A stretch of DNA of 64,000 bases from UBA1141 sp963665155 (lineage in GTDB: Bacteria; Chloroflexota; Dehalococcoidia; Lucifugimonadales; UBA3495), in the NCBI GenBank assembly GCA_963665155.2, contig CAXXFI010000001.1, positions 976,982 to 1,040,981 on the forward strand. Direction: 5' to 3'. Both the position numbers and the translations under genes were made by a program. Below the pieces are notes generated by a model. That model saw only the letters and a program-made list of their open reading frames with translations. It was not told the DNA's origin and ran no database searches. Positions 58,237 to 64,000 of this stretch are shown piece after piece. Position 1 is the first letter of the stretch. Each line of letters opens with the position of its first letter.

Positions 58237-59583
58237 CTAGCCAGGTGCCAGCCGAAGCCGGCTGATCCGTTCTAGTATCCCGGTCAGCATTTCCCTGGTT
58301 ACCAGCACCTCGGCAAGCTGAAACACCAGCCTCCTTGCGTGGCGTACCAGTCGCCCACCCGTCTTGATCAGCCTGGCCTGAAGACTGGTCAGAGTCCAGT
58401 GCTTCATATCCTCCGGCAACACCAGCCTTCTCATAAAGTTGCCCAGGTTGTAAGTCAGGACGAACAGCCATAGTCTCACCTGGTTGGCCACGAACTTGTG
58501 GCAGGAAAGCCGGGTCCAGTTCAGGGCGTACTTGCCCTCCTTGATCCACTGCTCCGCCGTGCCACGGCCATTGTAAAAGCGGGCTATTCCTTTGGGTGGA
58601 TAGCTCAGGTTGGTGACGATGAAACCAACCCTGGGGAACAGCTCCCCCTGATGCCACTCTACTTTAGCCACCACTCGCCTGGGCAAGTGCCACCTCTGGG
58701 CCTGATAGGCAAAGTCATGGTAGGAGACGATAGGCTCCCGGGATGGCCATTCGGTAGGACGCTCCAGCAAGGGTTGGATCTGCTCCTGAATTACCTGATT
58801 GGCGGGAAGCCGGATGGCGCACCCGATCTTTCCTTGTTCCAGATACTCGTATAGCTCCGGCTTGGCAAAAGCAGCGTCACCCCGGAACAGCAACCGCAGT
58901 CCTTTCTTCTGGTATCCTTTCACCACCGGCTCAAGGAGTTCCTGCCAGCCATCGGCACTATGCACGTTTCCGGGTCGTAGCGTCGCTCCTTCGCAATCCC
59001 CAAACTGGTTGAACAGAAAGAGGGGATGATAGCAGACACACTCGAAGTGCCCGTTGTAGGCGGCTCCTTCCTGCTGACCATGCACTGGACTCTCCGAACT
59101 GTCCAGGTCCAGAATCACTCGCCGGTGTGGAGTGTGAGCCATGGCCAGCTCCACCCACTGGGGATTCATCAGGGCCAGCCCCTTTAGGTTGTCCTCTTGA
59201 GTCAGAGTCTCCGTCTCAAAACGGCTCATGGTGTTGGTTCTGGCGGCGTTGCGGTCTGAGCCTTGCCAGCCCACGACAACTCTCATGGCTGGGTCTTGGG
59301 AAAGACGTTCTGCATCGTTGGTGTCATCGTAGCCGGCCAAGCGGCTGTAGATGGACTGGCGGAGCAGAGGGACCAGGTGGTGGCGGATGTTGCGGCCGGT
59401 ACGGCTTTCCTGGAGATAGTCGGCAGCAATATGGGTAAGGTCCAGGGCGTCATCCAGTTCTCGGAATGCCAGCAGTCCGGCGTCGGAGGTGATGGTGGCA
59501 CCATGTAACTCCAGCCGGGTAACTCCAGCCGGATTTGGGGATTGAATTGGAGTCGAAGAGAGGCCTTTGTCGCGGTCACCCAT
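58237..59583 (-). mobile_element. IS1380-family transposase
   Basis: 448 residues, intact. TSDAGLLAFRELDDALDLTH at the start, DLDSSESPVHGQQEGAAYNG (first Asp), RLLFRGDAAFAKPELYEYLE (second Asp), GRGTAEQWIKEGKYALNWTR (Glu) and SCHKFVANQVRLWLFVLTYN. A CCGGAGGCACC site precedes the ATG. The terminal repeats were not identified. It lies against the N-terminally truncated methyltransferase gene. Confidence 0.9.
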
Positions 59584-59699
59584 CAGGTGCCTCCGGGGTT
59601 GTTACGCTATCTGAAGAATCTTACTATTCTAATGAATGTATTATAGCCGAGATGTTGGTGAAAAGTTCATGAGACGACTACAAAAGCAAGAACGTTGCC

Positions 59700-60617
59700 T
59701 ATATACCGCATCACACTGTTATCCTAACTGGGAAATATGGGTTTGAACAACTCGCGGGGGCTCTAGACGTTCAACCGCTCAAACTTAGGCCTTTGGCGTA
59801 CGCCCTCGTCGCTGCGGGACTCCTGGAAGTTGAGGGCGAACAGTTCTCAAACACCGCAGAATCCAGCGGGTTTCTGGTGAAGGGAATCCCTACGTATATT
59901 GGCGGCATGCATGAGTTACTTGCATCCCAAATCCAAGCTTTGCTCAAGACATCTGAGAGCATACGCACGGGTGTTCCTCAGGCTAAGTTGGACTTCACGG
60001 ACCAGCCGGAGCACGAGCTGGAGTCCTTTCTCCGCGGCTTACACGGCCCGACGTTGGCGAACGGGCGTGAGCTGGTGGAGAGGGCCGATTTAGGATCATG
60101 GTGCCGCACGCTCGTTGACATTGGAGGGGGCTCAGGCGGACTGGCCATGGCGGTGGCCCAAAGCTGTCCGGACATCAGAGCGACCGTAGTGGACTTGCCG
60201 ACTATCACGCCAATTACGCAGCGCTTCATTGACAGCTCTGAGGTGAAGGGGCGAGTCGCCGTCGTGAGCGCGGATGTGCTTCGTGATCAGCTTGAAGGTT
60301 CGTACGATGCGGCTGTCCTCAGAGCGTTCATACAGGTCCTCTCGCCGGAGGATGCAGTGCGTGCATTAAGGAGGATTCGAGGCATCGTCGTACCGGGCGG
60401 TTCGATTTACATCATAGGCAGAGTGGTCGATAACACACGGGTCTCGCCCATCTCGTCGGTGGGATTCAGCCTTATCACGCTGAACCTGTTTGACGATGGC
60501 CAGGCATACACAGAGCAAGAGTACCTCGACTGGCTGGCAGAGGCTGGGTTTGCAGGCGGGGACATAAGCGCGCTCTCGGGAGGGGCGACTCTAATCTCTG
60601 CAAAGAATTCTTCATAG
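59700..60617 (+). pseudogene. SAM-dependent O-methyltransferase, N-terminus missing
   Basis: Begins within the winged dimerisation domain (YGFEQLAGALDVQPLKLRPL, AYALVAAGLLEVEGEQFSNT), then the Rossmann domain with motif I LVDIGGGSGGLAMAVAQSCP, VVDLPTITP, and GSIYIIGRVVD. This is the plant-O-methyltransferase-like AcMT2 family. About 30-50 N-terminal residues are missing and no good start exists upstream (a TTG at 59793 is possible). The IS1380 element is adjacent, which probably removed the start. Confidence 0.7.
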
Positions 60618-60722
60618 GCCCTTGATGGAGCGGGTGCTCTCTCGGAGGGAAATCTTGAACGCGTAGGACCTATTCTATGGCGTGGTCGCCCGACGACCCC
60701 AATGTCCCAACTCTTCAGGTGG

Positions 60723-61460
60723 TTATTGAGCCGTCGACCCACCGTCGATTACCAGCTCACTCCCAGTCATGAACGAGGACTCATCCGACGCCAAGAATAG
60801 TACTCCGTAGGCAACGTCCTCGGGTTGGCCGATCCTCCCTAGCGGGTATCTAGCCGCTCTCGTCTCCCGCTCTTCTTGAGTGCTGAGCAGGGTTGTTAGG
60901 GTCATAGGGGTCTCGATAACGCCAGGGTGAACGGAGTTGCAGCGAATTCCCTCAGCTGCGTACTGGATAGCCGTGGACTTGGTCAGAAGGGGCACCGCTC
61001 CCTTGCTGGCGGAGTAGGCCGAACTCTGGCCACCGACCAGGCCAAGGACGGATGAAATGTTGACGATGGACCCACCCCCAGCGTTCCGCATCGCTGGTAT
61101 CGCGGCCTTCGTCCCTAGGAAGACCCCCTTGGCATTGATGTCCGTCACCAGGTTCCATTCTTCAGATGTCGTGTCTTCCACTTTATGAGAGAGGTAGACC
61201 CCGGCATTGTTGACTAGGATGTCCAGCTTGCCGAAGCGGGAGGCGGTCTCTGCGACAACCCGCTGCCAGCTACCCGCATCGGTCACATCAAGATGGACGA
61301 ACAGGCACTCGCCTCCGATCTCGTTGATCGCCGCTTCGGTCTGACGTCCCTCTTCGTCAAGGACGTCTCCTATGACTACCTTCGCCCCTTCGCGTCAAAC
61401 ATCTTGGCTTCCGCAGCACCCATTCCTCGAGCCCCACCGCTTGGTTACGCCATGAAAGTG
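60723..61460 (-). pseudogene. Short-chain dehydrogenase/reductase, frameshifted at the N-terminus
   Basis: The main frame holds DILVNNAGVYLSHKVEDTTS, NISSVLGLVGGQSSAYSASK (catalytic Ser, Tyr, Lys) and HPGVIETPMT; the end GSELVIDGGSTAQ is intact. Upstream, VVIGDVLDEEGRQTEAAINE is in the same frame. GGARGMGAAEAKMF (NAD-binding Gly motif) is in another frame. One G added to the run near 61385 would join them. A further lesion near 61450 breaks the first strand. Confidence 0.72.
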
Positions 61461-61486
61461 GGGGAGTTGAGCGAATCGCATGGCGG

Positions 61487-62003
61487 TTGACGGGCTCAGT
61501 ACGCAGTTTTATAGTCGAGTCCGAAGACTTCGTGGTCGAGCCCGGCACGAACATCATGTTCGACTGCCACGGGGACCAAGAACCAATATTGCTGGGACGG
61601 CGGCAAGACTTGGCTGGTGGAGGATCAGCTTCCCGGCTATACGGCCGCATCTCCCGCGCCACTGCCGAGGCGATGAACGAGATCCAAAATGCGCCCTGGA
61701 GTCAGGATTGCCCAGATACAGGAAACGAGTCAGCGCACGTTCCAACAGATGGAAGTGCCTCAGCACGAGTCGGTTCTAACCTACTTCCACGGTCTGGGAA
61801 TGAGTCACGCGGACGTGGAGGCGTTGGTGGCCGACGACAGCGATCCAAACTGGGCCTTAAAAGAAGGCATGGTGATCGCGGCCCACTTACTATGTCCCGG
61901 GAATGAGAGGGAGCGCTGCTGGATCGAAGAAGTGTTCGTCGTCAAAGAGGGAGGAGCGGAGCCGCTCTTCACCTGGGGCAACGACCTATTATATAACCGC
62001 TAA
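61487..62003 (+). pseudogene. M24 family (Xaa-Pro aminopeptidase-like) C-terminal fragment with frameshifts
   Basis: Three frames carry one domain: SEDFVVEPGTNIMFDCHG then YYWDGGKTWLVEDQLPGY, ISRATAEAMNEIQNA, and RPGVRIAQIQETSQRTFQQM with YFHGLGMSHADVEALV and WIEEVFVVKEGGAEPLFTWG. The pita-bread metal ligands Asp, His, Glu, Glu are partly recognisable (HGLGMSH, WIEE, LFTWG). The N-terminal half is missing. At least two indels. Confidence 0.65.
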
Positions 62004-62116
62004 CGGTGGATAACGGCTGACGGTGGGCAAATCGTATTGTTGAGCCGATTTGGCTATGACACCTGGGCTAACAGCCGCTCTCCTTCCATCCAACTCTATG
62101 TATCATGAGGTTCCTG

Positions 62117-63267
62117 ATGGCATTCGACCTTGAACAAACCGACAAGCTCTTGAGCACAACCAGGGCGGTGCGCCGCCGCCTCGACTTTGACAGAGATGTC
62201 CCTGACCATCTCCTACACGAATGTATTCAATTGGCGGAGCAGGCTCCAACTGGAGCAGGCATTGCCAGCCGACGTTGGATGGTCATTCGCGATCCCGAAA
62301 TAAAAGCGCAGATCGCCGAGCTGTATCGTGGCGACGGCGCCGGTGGAACCATGCGTGAGCCTGATCAAGGACGAGACGAGAGTACCCCCCAAAGTCGCGT
62401 GTCGGAATCGGCCGCACATTTGTTAGCCAACATTGAGCGTGTGCCGGTGCTGGTGTTGGTCACGGTATTAGGCACCCATGATGGTAGTGGGCGTCCTGGC
62501 CTCTTCGACTCGGTAATCCAGGCCGCCTGGAGCTTTTGCCTGGCACTACGTTCACGCGGCCTAGGATCGGCGTGGACCACTCGGCATCTTGGGAAGGCCG
62601 ACGAGATAGCCAAACTACTGGGAATTCCCGAAGGCGTCACCCAGGTCGTGTTGCTAACCGTCGGGTGGACGATTGGTGACGAATTCAGACCGGCGCCACG
62701 GCGAGACGCGACGGAGATTACCTGGTATGACAGCTGGGGGTACGCGAAGCAACGGCCGAGTGAGGGAGACTCGCTTCTTGCAGAGGCTCCGGGTGTCATC
62801 ATCATCGAGACCGATATCGCCGCCTCGCCAGAGGCTATTTGGGAGCTGGTGAGCGACATTAACATTTCGGCGAAATTCAGCGATGAATTCCAGGGCGCTG
62901 AATGGGTCGGAGTTGATGGCCCTCGCGTTGGCGTTTCGTTTGTCGGCAGGAACGAGAGGTCCGGGAGGAAGTGGGAGACTACTTCCTACATCTCGGCGTA
63001 CGATCCACCGCGTGCATTCGCTTGGAACGTCAACGACCCGGACCGCCCAACTGCCCAGTGGAGGTTTGAGCTCGAACCGGTCGGCGCAATGACCAGGTTG
63101 CGTTTCCACATGATCGTCGGGCCCGGATTGTCAGCCACTGGCAGGGCAATGGAGGAAGACCCCGGTCAAGCGGCGGAGGTCCTGGCCAATCGCCGCAACC
63201 AACACCGCGGCACATGGACCTCACGCTCCAAGGAATCAAGCGCCTGGCGGAGAAAGGGAGCCGCTAA
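62117..63267 (+). CDS. Nitroreductase-SRPBCC fusion protein (frameshift near the end)
   Basis: Residues about 10-210 form an FMN-dependent nitroreductase domain (TTRAVRRRLDFDRDVPDHLL, AEQAPTGAGIASRRWMVIRD, SAWTTRHLGKADEIAKLLGI, VTQVVLLTVGWTIG). Residues about 225-370 form an SRPBCC/polyketide-cyclase-like domain (IIIETDIAASPEAIWELVSD, PPRAFAWNVNDPDRPTAQWR). ATG 62117 is preferred. Near 63210 one lost base separates RRNQHR from MDLTLQGIKRLAEKGSR, whose stop is 63265-63267. The fusion suggests reduction of a ligand held by the hydrophobic pocket (inference). Confidence 0.75.
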
Positions 63268-63491
63268 TTTCTCGAGACTAGGGGGTGGGATCTCGGCGGA
63301 CTTGCCCTCTCTATAGCCCCTCCCTCGCCTGCAACCGACGGCGGGCGTTGGATACGAGGTAATCCAGTCAGACACACCTACACCAATTGACCGGTTTGTA
63401 AGAGACCAGCGTGACTGGTCGCGGTAACTGCTACGAGTTTCCTATTCTGGGCTGACATAAGAAACCAAGCCGATTTGCGAAGGAGGCAGCC

Positions 63492-64000
63492 ATGAGCAAC
63501 GACCCAGTCAACCTCTACGACTATGAGGAGAGAGCCAAGCTTACCCTACCCCATAACGATTGGGATACCATCGACGCCGGAGCCATGGACATGTTCACTA
63601 CCCGGCGCAATCGGACGGCCTTTGAAGCCTTGACCCTGCGCCCCCGATTTTTGCGAAGCGTTGAAGAACGGAATCTTTCCACCACGGTCCTGGGCGAAAG
63701 ATAAGCATGCCGGTTGTGCTGGCACCAGCTGGCAACCACATGCGAGCCCACCCAGATGGTGAGGTGGCCACCGCTCGGGGAGCTGGGATGTCCGACACCT
63801 TGATGATGCTCAGTACCGGATCTAACTGCAGCATGGAAGAGGTTTCCGAGGCGGCATCCGGACCTTTGTGGTTCCAGCTATACCATCGAGGCTATGACCT
63901 GACGGAGATGCTGGTGCACCGGGCCGAGGAAGCCGGATTCAAGGCGATCGTTTTGACGGTAGATACGCCGGTACCTAGCCCCAAAGAAAGGGATCTGCGC
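63492..64000 (+). CDS. FMN-dependent alpha-hydroxy acid dehydrogenase, frameshifted, cut by window end
   Basis: ATG 63492 has GAAGGAGG upstream. NLYDYEERAKLTLPHNDWDT, then RTAFEALTLRPRFLRSVEER in the first frame; PVVLAPAGNHMRAHPDGEVA, SNCSMEEVSEAASGPLWFQL and AIVLTVDTPVPSPKERDLR in the second. This is the lactate/glycolate oxidase TIM-barrel family. One base is missing near GAAAGATAAGC (63696-63706), which creates a stop at 63704. The rest lies beyond 64000. Confidence 0.78.

Noticed and set aside
1..64000. CRISPR arrays
   Set aside because: No series of regularly spaced repeats was found; the repeats present are dispersed hairpins and transposable elements, and no cas gene is seen.

Overview
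The window looks like a piece of a bacterial chromosome of the SAR202 / Dehalococcoidia type (phylum Chloroflexota). This is inferred from gene content: several luciferase-like flavin oxidoreductases, GlcG/HbpS-type proteins, a formamidase, a DUF6282 hydrolase, an FMN 2-hydroxyacid dehydrogenase, and a branched-chain ABC transporter whose binding protein has a long Ala-rich linker behind the lipobox. No rRNA or tRNA gene was recognised, so the assignment is tentative.

Layout. 0-1.3 kb: a frameshifted CDGSH/ferredoxin-like gene and two decayed fragments (GNAT, RecF/SMC-type ATPase). 1.5-11.1 kb: catabolic and stress genes (two LLM oxidoreductases, serine hydrolase, formamidase, epoxide-hydrolase-like enzyme, DinB, MDMPI-like protein, truncated hemoglobin) with a serine-recombinase remnant at 8.7-9.7 kb. 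11.4-15 kb: a LuxR regulator split by a 170-bp insertion and joined head to head with a broken TPR gene. 15.9-18.5 kb: GlcG, M20 peptidase, damaged LLM gene. 18.5-23.3 kb: a graveyard of fragments (GH16, LigD, Ser/Thr kinase, VOC) mixed with small intact ORFs. 23.5-25 kb: a GC-rich carboxylesterase bracketed by a repeated palindrome. 25.4-27 kb: IS3 element fused to a host gene. 27.2-33.1 kb: livJ, then livHMGF, separated by two small inverted-repeat elements and a terminator. 33.2-36.4 kb: an IS1182 element between two beheaded flavoenzyme genes. 36.5-40.6 kb: acyl-CoA carboxylase operon. 41-46 kb: a plus-strand catabolic cluster (DUF6282, HAD, alpha/beta hydrolase, GlcG, NMT1-like binding protein). 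46.3 kb: a second globin between strong hairpins. 49.2-53.8 kb: a five-gene minus-strand module (AbiEi-like regulator, three unknown proteins, serine recombinase) lying against a truncated RidA gene. 53.9-59.6 kb: ISNCY, IS21, IS1182 and IS1380 material. 59.7-64 kb: damaged metabolic genes (methyltransferase, SDR, M24, nitroreductase-SRPBCC, FMN dehydrogenase).

Two themes stand out. First, gene loss by mobile elements: two families of short elements (about 170 bp and 145 bp) both sit between CTAG duplications, and in the LuxR gene removing the element plus one CTAG restores the reading frame exactly. Second, many genes carry a one-base frameshift, often in a G or C run. Some of these may be sequencing errors, and they should be checked before the genes are called dead.

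The best candidate for an undescribed system is the AbiEi-like/three-unknown/serine-recombinase module. The short CTAG-flanked elements are the best candidates for a new mobile-element family.
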